DNA of 28,758 bases from Candidatus Acidiferrales bacterium (GTDB lineage: Bacteria > Acidobacteriota > Terriglobia > Acidiferrales > UBA7541). Location of the stretch: the NCBI GenBank assembly GCA_030044295.1, contig JASHWB010000242.1:1-28758 (forward strand), written 5' to 3'. Positions 8,722 to 17,266 of the stretch are shown here, piece after piece (the first letter of the stretch is position 1; each line of letters opens with the position of its first letter). A program made the position numbers and the translations under genes. Below the pieces are notes generated by a model that had not been told where the DNA came from, did no database searches, and saw nothing but the letters and a program-made list of their open reading frames with translations.

Positions 8722-9839
8722 ATTCGTACGCCAGAGGCGCAGTCGTAGAGAGCCTGGTATTGCTCGGACATGCGTCTTGAGGAAATCAGGGCGCGGGATG
8801 ATTCGCAGATGGCGAATGGTTCGCGATGTCTACGGACGTACTGGTCTAAAGCGCGCGCTATACTGTCTGCACAACGATAGTCAAACAAAACCACCTGATT
8901 GGGAAACAGCTCGAACATTCGGCTGTGGAACGGGATCGAAGAAGCCAACACTAGCAATCCCGACGCGCAGGCCTCGGTCACCGATAAGCCGAAGCCTTCC
9001 GAAGAAGAAGCAGAAATCGCCACATCCGCCGCAGCCATCAGCCGAGAAACATCCGGGCGATCGCCCAGGAACACCACGTTACGAGCTCCACCCGCCACTT
9101 TCTCGCAAGTAGAACGCAGGGGGCCATCCCCGGCCAATACTAGAATCCCTCGGCGCGAGAGTTGTGAGCGCAGGAATCCACGTACGACTTGCGCCACGCG
9201 CTTGCCGCTGACTAACTGCCCGGCGTGGAGTACGACCACCTTATCGAGCGGCCACTCGAGTTGCGCGCGCAATTGATCAATCGCCTGACGGCTCTGCGGA
9301 GGACGATAGATATCGAGGTCTACTCCGTTTTCGATCGTTATCGCGCGAATTCCGTGTCGCGTTGCTCGTTGCCTCACGGCGTCTGAAACGGCCGCAACTG
9401 AGTGGAAACTGTGCAGGGCAGCGAAGTGCGAAAGCGCCATCAGCCGTGCTGCTAGAGATCCGTATCGAAGGGCATAATCCACCGGCAGGTCCGAATGGAT
9501 TGTGGAGACTGACGGCGCGGACGTTCTGGCTAACGCCACGAACAAATCCGGCCTAATCCCGTGACAGTGGACGATATCGGCGCCGATCGAGTTGTGTGTT
9601 CTTCGAATGCCGCCGATTACGGCCGGAATCGTCCACCGAGCTCTGTTTAGTGCGAAAAGCGGAACGCCAAGCGCTTGGAACTTGGGTGCATCGCTTTCTG
9701 CTGGTTCAGGCGAAAGAGTCAGGATCGCTGCTTGGTACCGCTCCGCATCAAGGTGTTTGACGACACCGAAAATGACCGCGACCGGACCGCAGCGCTTCAG
9801 CGTCGAGACGATAATAAGCAGGCGCCGGGCCATCGCCAT
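8718..9839 (-). CDS. Family 4 glycosyltransferase (GT-B fold)
   Basis: A retaining GT4-type enzyme of 373 residues. I place the start at ATG 9839, where stop and start share a base (TAATG) with the upstream GT2 and GGGAG lies just before. An in-frame start at 9872 would add 11 residues inside the neighbour. The protein opens MAMARRLLIIVSTLKRCGPV, the donor-side Rossmann strand. The C-terminal domain has VVVLHAGQLVSGKRVAQV, ILVLAGDGPLR, NVVFLGDRPDVSRLMAAADV and ISASSSEGFGLSVTEA. The last contains the E-x7-E signature that contacts the nucleotide sugar. It probably builds the exopolysaccharide repeat unit together with the two GT2 enzymes; linkage unknown. Confidence 0.9.
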   Translation of the reverse strand: MAMARRLLIIVSTLKRCGPVAVIFGVVKHLDAERYQAAILTLSPEPAESDAPKFQALGVPLFALNRARWTIPAVIGGIRRTHNSIGADIVHCHGIRPDLFVALARTSAPSVSTIHSDLPVDYALRYGSLAARLMALSHFAALHSFHSVAAVSDAVRQRATRHGIRAITIENGVDLDIYRPPQSRQAIDQLRAQLEWPLDKVVVLHAGQLVSGKRVAQVVRGFLRSQLSRRGILVLAGDGPLRSTCEKVAGGARNVVFLGDRPDVSRLMAAADVAISASSSEGFGLSVTEACASGLLVLASSIPFHSRMFELFPNQVVLFDYRCADSIARALDQYVRRHREPFAICESSRALISSRRMSEQYQALYDCASGVRI

Positions 9840-10774
9840 TACGCTCCCGAAGACCTCAGTGCGAATCGCCATCGCAGGCGTTTGAGGAAGTACCGCGCGT
9901 ATTCCGGTGAAACCATAGCGATGAGAGCAAAATAGAAGAAGCGCCTTGCAACGCTAGGTTTGGCGAACGCCGCACGTTTTAGAAAACTGGCGATCCTGTA
10001 GCTCGCGGATTCTATCCGGCCTGTCGAAATCGCACGCTCGTATCGCGAACGCGAGAACGTATCAAACCCATACTTTAGCCTCTCCCGATAGAGCCGCTGT
10101 ATGTAGCGGTGAGCCTTCCTCTGCTCTAGAGGTGCCCGGTCGCTGATGCTATTGCTTCGGATGCGCGTGCACATCAGAGGCTCAGGGAGGTTCGCCAACC
10201 GGAACCCGGCTGTCACCGCTCGTAACAGGAAGTCGTAGTCCTCGGCGGGAGTCATATCGCGGTAACCGCCGAGATCGTCGTACACTTCGCGACGGGCCAT
10301 CCAACTGTGCGGGATTGGGGTAGATAGCTCCAAGCACGCGGCGATTGCTTTTGCGCCGATGGGAACTGGCGATTGCCCGACGCGCTCTCCTCTTTCGTTA
10401 ATCGTGATCGTAGGGCTTCCGACCAAAGCGATTTCTGGATGAGACTCGAGAAATTGAAGCTGCTTTTCAAGCCGATGTGGCAGGGCGATATCGTCACCAT
10501 CGATGCGCGCGATGTAGCGCGCCCGGCACGAACGCAAGCCCGTGTTCGAGGCGCGAACGATCCCGGCATTGGTATCGAGTTTGACGGCGGCGACTCGTTC
10601 ATCCGTGGCTGCGATTTGCGCCAAAATGGCGGACGTTCCATCCGTTGACCCGTCGTCGACGACAATCACTTCGATATCGCGCAGGCTCTGCTGCAAAATG
10701 CTGCGCAACGCCTCGGCTATGTAAGGCTCGACGTTGAATGCGGGTAGCAAAACGCTGACTAGAGGTTGAGTCAT
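9839..10774 (-). CDS. Family 2 glycosyltransferase
   Basis: A 311-residue GT-A enzyme with textbook GT2 motifs: VSVLLPAFNVEPYIAEALRS, VIVVDDGSTDGT (nucleotide-binding Asp pair), RYIARIDGDDIALPHRLEKQ (DxD near residue 95) and TPAEDYDFLLRAVTAG (catalytic-base region). A C-terminal helical tail of about 80 residues is basic and partly hydrophobic, perhaps membrane-associating. The ATG at 10774 overlaps the stop of the Wzy-like gene as ATGA, and its stop shares a base with the next start, so it is translated within the operon. It resembles the second GT2 here in block order (LESHPEIALVGS versus LESNPHVAVVGT), suggesting an old duplication. Sugar specificity unknown. Confidence 0.9.
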   Translation of the reverse strand: MTQPLVSVLLPAFNVEPYIAEALRSILQQSLRDIEVIVVDDGSTDGTSAILAQIAATDERVAAVKLDTNAGIVRASNTGLRSCRARYIARIDGDDIALPHRLEKQLQFLESHPEIALVGSPTITINERGERVGQSPVPIGAKAIAACLELSTPIPHSWMARREVYDDLGGYRDMTPAEDYDFLLRAVTAGFRLANLPEPLMCTRIRSNSISDRAPLEQRKAHRYIQRLYRERLKYGFDTFSRSRYERAISTGRIESASYRIASFLKRAAFAKPSVARRFFYFALIAMVSPEYARYFLKRLRWRFALRSSGA

Positions 10775-12012
10775 TGCTGATCCTTAATCGCTCCAAGCAG
10801 CCCCAGCGCTATGTAGAAATAAGGAATAGACGTATCGATTGCGGCGAAGCCTGCGATCAACACGGGAACAAGCAGCAGATATACTGCGCGGCTCGAGCCC
10901 TTCGACAAGAGCCAAACGTAGGCGGCGATCAAAAGCGATCCCAGCAAGCCGAGCTCCAACGCAAGCACGGCGATCACATCGTGAGCAGCGATGCCGAGCA
11001 GACCTTGGGTATTTCCGGAGCCAATCCCGGCGAGCCTTTGCACGATGTCCGCGTTGGAGAAAAGGCCGATCATGCCCTGAAGTATCAGGAATTTGCTCGC
11101 GAGGCTGGGGTCAATCTCGCGGAATGCTTCCGGCCCCGCGGACATGTAGATACGAAGAAGGCAAAAGACGGCGATCGGGCACGTCACAACGAGCGTCGCG
11201 AGAATGAACTTTCGCCGTCGCCACAACTTGTAGATCAAGAATTGACACGCGGCGGCCAAGATGGCGGCGCGCGAAAGAGTAGCCACTATCAGGGCATAAC
11301 CAAGGAAAACCTTCCGGGTACGGATCGAGTTGCGGAAGGAGAGCATGATCGCCGTCAGACACAAAAGCGCGAGTCCGGTATAGTTGGAGTCCGAGAAGAA
11401 GACGCTCATTTTGTAGCGATAGATCCAATCCACGGTTCCCGACGGAAGATCGTTGTACGCTGCGTATAGCGCCGTTCGAACGAACGGGGAAAACGCGTAC
11501 CGGGTCACGCATTCGAGACAAAAGAAAACCAGCAGCGCGTCGACGATCTTCGCGACGTATTTTCCTCTTGTTTGAATATCCAAGCGATTTGCCAGCGAGT
11601 ACGCAACGCAACCGGCTAGCAGAAAAAATGGAAACGCCAGCGGCATGACGTAGTTTTTAGGGTCTGCCTGATTGTGCGTCACAGCGAGAATTTGCAGCAC
11701 TGCGATGCAGACGCAAAGCACGGCGGCACACCCTGTGTTCCAGGACAGTTTCACGTACCCTATGGCGAATATCAGTAGAGATAGTCCGATTAGTAATATC
11801 TGCGTGGAACTCTGAGTGATCCGCTGAGCAACGTTGTGTTGCAAGTTCAGATAGTCGAAGCCAAGAGTCAGCGGTACGAACGAAAGGAGAACGATCACAG
11901 CGAAGATCAGCTTCGCGTTGACGGGGCGATTCAACGTGTCGAGCGCAAGGCTTACGGGGTGCGGGCGTGGCTTCGCCAAAGCCGCATATATTGCTCTGGA
12001 CGCGGTGCTCAC
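10771..12012 (-). CDS. O-antigen polymerase/ligase-type membrane protein (Wzy candidate)
   Basis: A 413-residue hydrophobic protein with about 10-12 predicted membrane helices, a layout typical of Wzy polymerases and WaaL-type ligases. A longer periplasmic loop follows the mid-protein helices, around ECVTRYAFSPFVRTALYAAY and IYRYKMSVFFSDSNYTGLAL. The SNYTG segment resembles the conserved region before the large loop in O-antigen ligase/polymerase proteins. It starts with GTG at 12012, overlapping the Wzz stop as GTGA. In a Wzx/Wzy pathway it would join flipped repeat units in the periplasm, under length control by the adjacent Wzz-like protein. Polymerase is favoured over ligase because of the flippase, chain-length protein and exporter in the same operon. 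Confidence 0.8.
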   Translation of the reverse strand: MSTASRAIYAALAKPRPHPVSLALDTLNRPVNAKLIFAVIVLLSFVPLTLGFDYLNLQHNVAQRITQSSTQILLIGLSLLIFAIGYVKLSWNTGCAAVLCVCIAVLQILAVTHNQADPKNYVMPLAFPFFLLAGCVAYSLANRLDIQTRGKYVAKIVDALLVFFCLECVTRYAFSPFVRTALYAAYNDLPSGTVDWIYRYKMSVFFSDSNYTGLALLCLTAIMLSFRNSIRTRKVFLGYALIVATLSRAAILAAACQFLIYKLWRRRKFILATLVVTCPIAVFCLLRIYMSAGPEAFREIDPSLASKFLILQGMIGLFSNADIVQRLAGIGSGNTQGLLGIAAHDVIAVLALELGLLGSLLIAAYVWLLSKGSSRAVYLLLVPVLIAGFAAIDTSIPYFYIALGLLGAIKDQQ

Positions 12013-13196
12013 GTCAGGAGCCTCGTCCTAATTTGTTCCGCGCCGTCGGCGACCAGTACCCAAATGCTGGTCAGAAATAGGCCGGAGAAAAACCCGCCGG
12101 AGGCGATTAGCAGGCGCGGCGGACTCGATTTCTTGTCCGGCTTAACGGCCGGATCGACCACCTGAATAACCGATCCCTCTTTCGCTTCGTCGATTTTGGC
12201 CAATTCATATTGCGTTTCTAGGAAACTGAAGATCGTTTCTTCGTATTTGGCGTCACGCAGTCTGCGGGCGTACTCGAGAGCTGCCTGGGGAACCGTGCCC
12301 TTTGGCATCAGTAAGTCCCCCGATCGCGTGTTGGTATCCGCGCCCAACTGCGCGATTTGCTGCTGCAGGGCGGTCAACTCCTGTTCGGCAAGTTGCAAAT
12401 CCGGATTCTCATCGGCCGCAAATTTTCGCATCGCGTCGATCTGAACCTCTTTGGCGGCTATTTGAGAGCGCAAGGCTGCTACGGACTCTATAACTGCGGT
12501 CGCTTGACCTTGCGGTTCGATTAAACCTGTTTGCTGCTCGACTGTTGCGAGTGCCTCTTCCGCGTTGGCCAGCTTGCCGCTTTCTTTCGTGAGTTCCTGC
12601 TCGAAGAAAAGCCGCCTTTGGGCCGCCTCCGAAACGGCGAGCTCACCCGAAAGCTTTCGATAGCTGGCAACGTAGGCGTTCGCCAACTGTGCTGCGCGCT
12701 CAGCGTCCTCATCTGTCACCGAAATGCGTATTAGCCCGTCCTTCAGCCCGCTGTCGATGCTGGTGTTGCGTTCTAATTCCTTACGAGCGTCGGATTCCCG
12801 TTTGTCACCATAGATATCCTGGAGGTTGAACCGCTGAATGAGGGCATCCTCAACGGTACGGCTATCGATCAACGCTACTTGCATGTCGTTGGGGTTCTTA
12901 AGCCCGAGTGTTTGTTGCGCCAGCGAGCCCAGCATCCCCAGGCCGCTGCTCGCCTGAGAAAGCAAAGCCGCTTCCATCGAATGATCCTGCTGGGGTGGCA
13001 GTATTATGGTCGTGGCAGTGTAAAGATTGGGCAGAAGGAATGCCGTCATTACAGCGCATATTGTGAATGCAGCTGTCCCGATCGCGACGGTCCTGCGCCG
13101 TTCGATAAGCAGCCGCAGTAGGTCGATTATGGAAATCTCAGTCTTTGGTTCGGCAGTGCCGATCGTCGATTCATTTCGATTCTCGGAGTCATTCAT
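12009..13196 (-). CDS. Wzz-type polysaccharide chain-length determinant (PCP family, no kinase domain)
   Basis: A 395-residue protein from ATG 13196. An in-frame GTG at 13316 would add 40 residues without membrane or domain character, so I prefer the ATG. The N-terminal cytosolic stretch contains EISIIDLLRLLIERRRTV, followed by a membrane helix (IGTAAFTICAVMTAFLLPNL) and the Wzz-block YTATTIILPPQQ. The central periplasmic part is long and helical, with coiled-coil character (EQELTKESGKLANAEEALAT, AEQELTALQQQIAQLGAD). A second membrane helix near the C-terminus (LLIASGGFFSGLFLTSIWVL) is preceded by the proline-rich VVDPAVKPDKKSSPPR typical of the family. There is no fused tyrosine kinase and none in the window. 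It is the first gene of the polysaccharide operon and sets polymer length in known systems. Confidence 0.9.
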   Translation of the reverse strand: MNDSENRNESTIGTAEPKTEISIIDLLRLLIERRRTVAIGTAAFTICAVMTAFLLPNLYTATTIILPPQQDHSMEAALLSQASSGLGMLGSLAQQTLGLKNPNDMQVALIDSRTVEDALIQRFNLQDIYGDKRESDARKELERNTSIDSGLKDGLIRISVTDEDAERAAQLANAYVASYRKLSGELAVSEAAQRRLFFEQELTKESGKLANAEEALATVEQQTGLIEPQGQATAVIESVAALRSQIAAKEVQIDAMRKFAADENPDLQLAEQELTALQQQIAQLGADTNTRSGDLLMPKGTVPQAALEYARRLRDAKYEETIFSFLETQYELAKIDEAKEGSVIQVVDPAVKPDKKSSPPRLLIASGGFFSGLFLTSIWVLVADGAEQIRTRLLT

Positions 13197-13577
13197 CTGC
13201 CAGTGATTCGCTTCGAGGGTCAGACTTGCAAGCGGAATGCCGAATATCCTCCGGGTAATGGCCGCTGAGGAGAAACGTGTTACCGGTTTAGCCCCTCGGA
13301 AGCCCAGCTGAAACACTGGTTGATCGTGCTGATCTCTCCCGTAACGGAACTAGTTGGTCGGAAATATGGTTCGTTTTGAACCTCGCACGGCGCCTCACAC
13401 CTCGCATCAAAGAGCCCACCGAGGCCAGCAGTACCTTCGTTCCATCCGCCTGGCAGGAACGGCCTATACAATCCCGCACCCCAGTTCTTCAGAATTTTCA
13501 CTGAACAGGTGTGGCGCGAAGATCGAGAGTGGCCTGTCCATGTTCCGAGATAAAGCTTTCGTGCTCTGAGGGATCCC
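13197..13577. other. 381-base divergent intergenic region
   Basis: It separates the minus-strand polysaccharide operon from the plus-strand ABC importer and so should hold promoters for both. I could not find a pair of boxes with good spacing that I would defend on either strand. GAGGG at 13568-13572 is the likely ribosome site for the importer's first gene. Small open frames on either strand here look random. Confidence 0.6.
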
Positions 13578-14411
13578 GTGTCGATGCCGTTGGTGGAAGT
13601 CCGCGATCTGTCGGTTAGTTATCACCTGAGCTCGGGTGATCCCTTTGCCGCAGTGCAGGGGGTCTCGTTTCATATCCGGCCGGGAGAAACTCTCGGACTC
13701 ATGGGCGAATCGGGCTGCGGCAAGAGCAGCATTGCCCTAGCGCTGATGCAACTCCTGCCAAAGCGCCAGGCGCGCGTTGCTGGGTCGGTCCTCTTTCGCG
13801 GCGCGAACATGCTCGCGCTTGGCGAGAGGGACCTTCAAACGATTCGCGGTGCGGCAATCTCTATCGTTTATCAGGAACCCGAGATCGCGCTCAGTCCGGT
13901 GATGCGCGTCGGTGATCAAGTAGCCGAAGTCATTCGGGCCCACCGTCCATTGCCGTGGCAACAGTGCCGCTCTTGTGCGCGCGACGTGATCGGCCGCGTG
14001 GGCTTCGCGCAAGTCGAGCGCATTTACAAAGCGTATCCCCATCAATTGAGCGGTGGCCAGCGCCAACGAATTTGCCTTGCCCAAGCCTTGGCTTGCGATC
14101 CCGCACTCCTGATAGCTGACGAGCCTACAGCCCATTTGGACGCCCGCAGCCAGTCGGAGCTTCTCGATGTGTTGCAATCGCTTAAGCGCGATTCTGGGCT
14201 TGCCGTACTTCTCATCAGCCACGCGCCCGAAGTTCAGGAGCGCATGGCAGAGCGCCTGCTTGTTATGAGTGCGGGCCACATCGTGGATCAGGGGCGCTTT
14301 GGCCAACTCGCTGGTAATTCGCACCACCCCTATACCCGCGCGGTTCTTGGTTCGGCGATGCTTCGCGACCGCTGGACCGACCGCGTACTTGAAGAGGCGC
14401 CTGCCGGATGA
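13578..14411 (+). CDS. Peptide-type ABC importer ATPase, OppD/DppD-like
   Basis: A 277-residue ATP-binding subunit of the oligopeptide/dipeptide/nickel family. Motifs: Walker A GESGCGKSS near residues 43-51, Q-loop YQEPEIALSP, signature LSGGQRQR near 156, Walker B LLIADEPTAHLD near 176-187, and switch His in LLISHAPEV near 214. The family-specific HPYTRAVLGS tail start is present, but the usual cysteine-containing C-terminal extension is short, making the protein smaller than the usual 320-340 residues. The start is GTG 13578 (GAGGG 5 bases upstream) or ATG 13584. It overlaps the second ATPase by ATGA. It energises peptide uptake together with the four genes downstream. Confidence 0.92.
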   Translation: MSMPLVEVRDLSVSYHLSSGDPFAAVQGVSFHIRPGETLGLMGESGCGKSSIALALMQLLPKRQARVAGSVLFRGANMLALGERDLQTIRGAAISIVYQEPEIALSPVMRVGDQVAEVIRAHRPLPWQQCRSCARDVIGRVGFAQVERIYKAYPHQLSGGQRQRICLAQALACDPALLIADEPTAHLDARSQSELLDVLQSLKRDSGLAVLLISHAPEVQERMAERLLVMSAGHIVDQGRFGQLAGNSHHPYTRAVLGSAMLRDRWTDRVLEEAPAG

Positions 14412-15244
14412 CAACCCTCGCGCCGGACACACTCGTCTCTATTCGCGATCTCACCAAAACTTACGTCCAGAGGCGCGCGTTCAGCGGAACTCAATTCACG
14501 ATCGAGGCCCTTCGCGGGTTAAACCTGGAGATCCGCCGCGCCTCCACTCTTGCCCTCGTCGGCGAATCAGGCGCGGGAAAGTCAACGCTGGCGCGTTGCC
14601 TAGGCCTTTTGGAAAGGCCGTCTGCGGGCGAAATCTGGTTTGATCGTGTAAACGTTCTGGCTCTAGATCGCAGGCAGCTATTCCCCGTTCGGCGGCGCAT
14701 CCAGCTCGTTTTCCAGGACCCTGCGTCCGCGCTGAATTCTGGCATGACCGCTGCTGAAATTCTCGAAGAGCCGCTTCTCATCCAGTACGACTTGACGAAA
14801 GCTGAACGCCATCGGCGCGCACTGGATCTGCTGGACGAGGTCGAACTGCCGGCCTCGTCCGCTGAGAAACGCCCGCTCGATTTCAGCGGCGGACAGCGTC
14901 AGCGCCTGGCAATTGCGCGTGCGTTGATGCTCCGCCCCGAGCTCCTAATCCTCGATGAAGCTCTTTCGAATCTCGACCTTGCCACGCGCGATTCCATCGT
15001 AGATCTGCTCGACGCGCTACAAGCCGAGCAGGGGCTCACCTTGGTTCACGTCCTGCACGAGCTCCGCCTGGCGTCCCAACTCGCCTCCGATGTCGCAGTA
15101 ATGTTCGATGGGCAAATTGTCGAGCACGGAAGCGCGGACCGCCTGTTCTCCCGCCCAGAGCATCCCTGCACGCGTGCGCTCCTGCGAGGCTTTCGGAGCA
15201 GCCAGGAAGCGCCCGAAGCCATGCACGTCGAGGCGCTCGGATGA
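14408..15244 (+). CDS. Peptide-type ABC importer ATPase, OppF/DppF-like
   Basis: A 278-residue second ATP-binding subunit. Walker A GESGAGKST lies near residue 52, the Q-loop is VFQDPASALNSGMT, the signature is FSGGQRQR, and Walker B is LLILDEALSNLD. The last carries DEALS in place of DEPTS, a substitution common in this family. The switch His is in VHVLHELRLA. The C-terminal HPCTRALLRG segment is the family tail. ATGA overlaps on both sides couple it to the ATPase before and the permease after. Paired D- and F-type ATPases are the rule for Opp/Dpp/Yej importers. Substrate cannot be read from the ATPases. Confidence 0.92.
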   Translation: MTTLAPDTLVSIRDLTKTYVQRRAFSGTQFTIEALRGLNLEIRRASTLALVGESGAGKSTLARCLGLLERPSAGEIWFDRVNVLALDRRQLFPVRRRIQLVFQDPASALNSGMTAAEILEEPLLIQYDLTKAERHRRALDLLDEVELPASSAEKRPLDFSGGQRQRLAIARALMLRPELLILDEALSNLDLATRDSIVDLLDALQAEQGLTLVHVLHELRLASQLASDVAVMFDGQIVEHGSADRLFSRPEHPCTRALLRGFRSSQEAPEAMHVEALG

Positions 15245-16203
15245 AATTCCTCGGCCGGCGTTTACTCCATTCCGGTGTCATCCTGCTCGCGATTTCGTTT
15301 TTCGCTTTTCTCTTGCTCCGGTCCGCTCCCGGCGACTACTTCGATGCCATGCGCATGAACCCACGTGTTTCCGCGGAGACAGTCGAAAATCTCCGCGCGC
15401 AATACGGAATGAACCATTCTTTTCTAGTTCGCTATGCTGATTGGATGGGTTCTCTAGCCAAAGGCGACATGGGCATCTCTTTGGCCTATGGCACCCCTGT
15501 TGGCCCGCTGCTTTGGCCGCGCGCGCGCAACACACTTATGCTGACCGGTTCGGCGATGATTCTTTCATGGATGCTCGCGGTCCCTCTGGGAGTCTGGTCC
15601 GCTGCGGCGAAAGGTGGATGGCTTGATCGCATCTGTTCCTTATTCACTTCCACGCTGCTAGTGATTCCCGACCTTCTTGTTTTTTTGCTCCTGCTTCTGA
15701 TGGCCGTGCGTACCGGATGGCTTCCATCGGGAGGAATGACCTCCGGGAATTTCGCTGACTTGGCTGTATGGCAGAAAGCCGGTGACCTAGCGCTCCACTT
15801 TGCGTTGCCCGCCCTTGGTCTCGCAATCGTTTCGCTGCCGTTATTGCTGCGCCACGTGCGTTCAGCGATGGTTGAGGTTCTGGATTCACCCTTCATCCGC
15901 GCCGCACGAGGGCACGGCATTCCGCGGTCGCGTATCCTCTGGCGCTTTGCTCTTCCGGCCGCATCGAATCCGCTGATTTCGCTTTTTGGGCTGTCCATCG
16001 CCACCATGCTGAGCGCATCGCTGATTGTCGAAGTGATTCTCAGCTGGCCGGGACTGGGCCCCCTGATAATTCAGGCCATTTTGTCTCGCGATCTGAACGT
16101 CGTCATCGGCGTGGTTATGCTCTCATCTGTCTTTCTAATCGCCGGGAATTTGATTGCCGACGTGCTGCTGTTCGTTAGCGATCCGCGGATTCGAGTCGAA
16201 TGA
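15241..16203 (+). CDS. Peptide-type ABC importer permease, OppB/DppB-like
   Basis: A 320-residue inner-membrane protein with about six helices. The first (HSGVILLAISFFAFLLLRSAPGD) ends in the typical PGD turn, and YGMNHSFLVRYADWMGSLAKGDMG is the conserved periplasmic block of DppB-type permeases. The cytosolic EAA-type coupling loop is FIRAARGHGIPRSRILWRFA, followed by LPAASNPL and SWPGLGPLIIQAILSRD. The start overlaps the ATPase stop as ATGA; the stop is followed after 1 base by the next gene. Together with the next permease it should form the translocation channel. Confidence 0.92.
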   Translation: MKFLGRRLLHSGVILLAISFFAFLLLRSAPGDYFDAMRMNPRVSAETVENLRAQYGMNHSFLVRYADWMGSLAKGDMGISLAYGTPVGPLLWPRARNTLMLTGSAMILSWMLAVPLGVWSAAAKGGWLDRICSLFTSTLLVIPDLLVFLLLLLMAVRTGWLPSGGMTSGNFADLAVWQKAGDLALHFALPALGLAIVSLPLLLRHVRSAMVEVLDSPFIRAARGHGIPRSRILWRFALPAASNPLISLFGLSIATMLSASLIVEVILSWPGLGPLIIQAILSRDLNVVIGVVMLSSVFLIAGNLIADVLLFVSDPRIRVE

Positions 16204-16204
16204 A

Positions 16205-17236
16205 ATGAATCGCCGCTACACATTTTGGGGTGTGGTTATCCTGCTCGCCGCTTTTCATCTCGTCATTCTGTCTGCTGGTTTCTTCTCTCCGTACAGCTAC
16301 TCGGAGCAGCATCGCGATTTGCCTTACGCCCCGCCGTCCCGAATTCACTTCATCGACTCACAAGGCCATTTTCACGTTCGCCCGTTCGTATACGGCTGGA
16401 AGTACGACGCCCACTCGCCTGGCTCATACGTCGCCGATCTGGCAACGCCCTATCCGGTTCACGTGTTCGCCTTCGGTTCGGCCTACAAAATCGCCGGTCT
16501 GATTCCTTCGCGCATTCACTTGTTCGGTGTAGACCCGCCTGGATCCATCTTCCTGATGGGCACGGACGGCTACGGCCGCGATCAATTCACGCGCTTCCTC
16601 TATGGCGGGCAGATTTCGCTGGCTGCCGGGCTGATTGCCGCGGCGCTATCGCTGGCCTTGGGGCTCGTCGTTGGCTCGATCGCGGGATTCTACGGCGGCT
16701 GGCTTGATAACGCGCTGATGCGCGGTGGCGATGTCTTTATGGCACTGCCGTGGCTCTATCTGCTGTTCGCGGTTCGCGCGGCGCTGCCTCTTCACGTGCC
16801 GCAAGGCCAGATTTTCTTGCTCATCGTCGCGGTGATTGGATTAATCGGCTGGGCCAGGCCCGCCCGCCTGATCCGAGGAGTGGTGCTAAGCGCGAAGGAG
16901 CGCAATTTCGTTCTGGCGGCGCGCGGCTTTGGGGCCTCCGATTTTCACCTCCTCCGCCGCCACATTCTGCCGCGCACCTACAACATCGTCCTCACTCAAA
17001 TGACGTTGCTCATTCCCCAGTACATACTTGCCGAAGTGACATTGAGCTTCCTCGGCCTCGGTATCGGTCAGCCGCTTCCGAGCTGGGGCAGCCTTTTGTC
17101 CGCGTTGCAGGAGTACTACGTTTTGGCTTCTTACTGGTGGATGTACTTGCCCGCCATCCTGTTAGTTCCTGTTTTTCTCGCTTATTCCCAAATCGCCAAT
17201 GCCTTGCAGGAACTCTTTTCACCCGTCGCGCTGTAA
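16205..17236 (+). CDS. Peptide-type ABC importer permease, OppC/DppC-like, with enlarged periplasmic region
   Basis: A 343-residue permease. I use the ATG at 16205, one base after the previous stop; an in-frame start at 16154 would lie inside the upstream gene and spoil the first helix. Helix 1 is WGVVILLAAFHLVILSAGFF. The family motif MGTDGYGRDQFTRFLYGG comes only around residue 118, much later than in usual DppC/OppC proteins. About 70-80 extra residues (from YSYSEQHRDLPYAPPSRIHF to IPSRIHLFGVDPPGSIF) lie on the periplasmic side. The coupling loop is ERNFVLAARGFGASDFHLLR and the end motif is LSFLGLGIGQPLPSWGSLL. The enlarged segment is reminiscent of YejE-type permeases and may meet the binding protein. 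Confidence 0.9.
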   Translation: MNRRYTFWGVVILLAAFHLVILSAGFFSPYSYSEQHRDLPYAPPSRIHFIDSQGHFHVRPFVYGWKYDAHSPGSYVADLATPYPVHVFAFGSAYKIAGLIPSRIHLFGVDPPGSIFLMGTDGYGRDQFTRFLYGGQISLAAGLIAAALSLALGLVVGSIAGFYGGWLDNALMRGGDVFMALPWLYLLFAVRAALPLHVPQGQIFLLIVAVIGLIGWARPARLIRGVVLSAKERNFVLAARGFGASDFHLLRRHILPRTYNIVLTQMTLLIPQYILAEVTLSFLGLGIGQPLPSWGSLLSALQEYYVLASYWWMYLPAILLVPVFLAYSQIANALQELFSPVAL

Positions 17237-17266
17237 AACCATGCTCGGCTCTGTGACAATTTCGCC

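Noticed and set aside
13280..13501. Small minus-strand frame (73 codons) in the divergent region
   Set aside because: No ribosome site, no motif, and it overlaps only a doubtful N-terminal extension of the Wzz-like gene.
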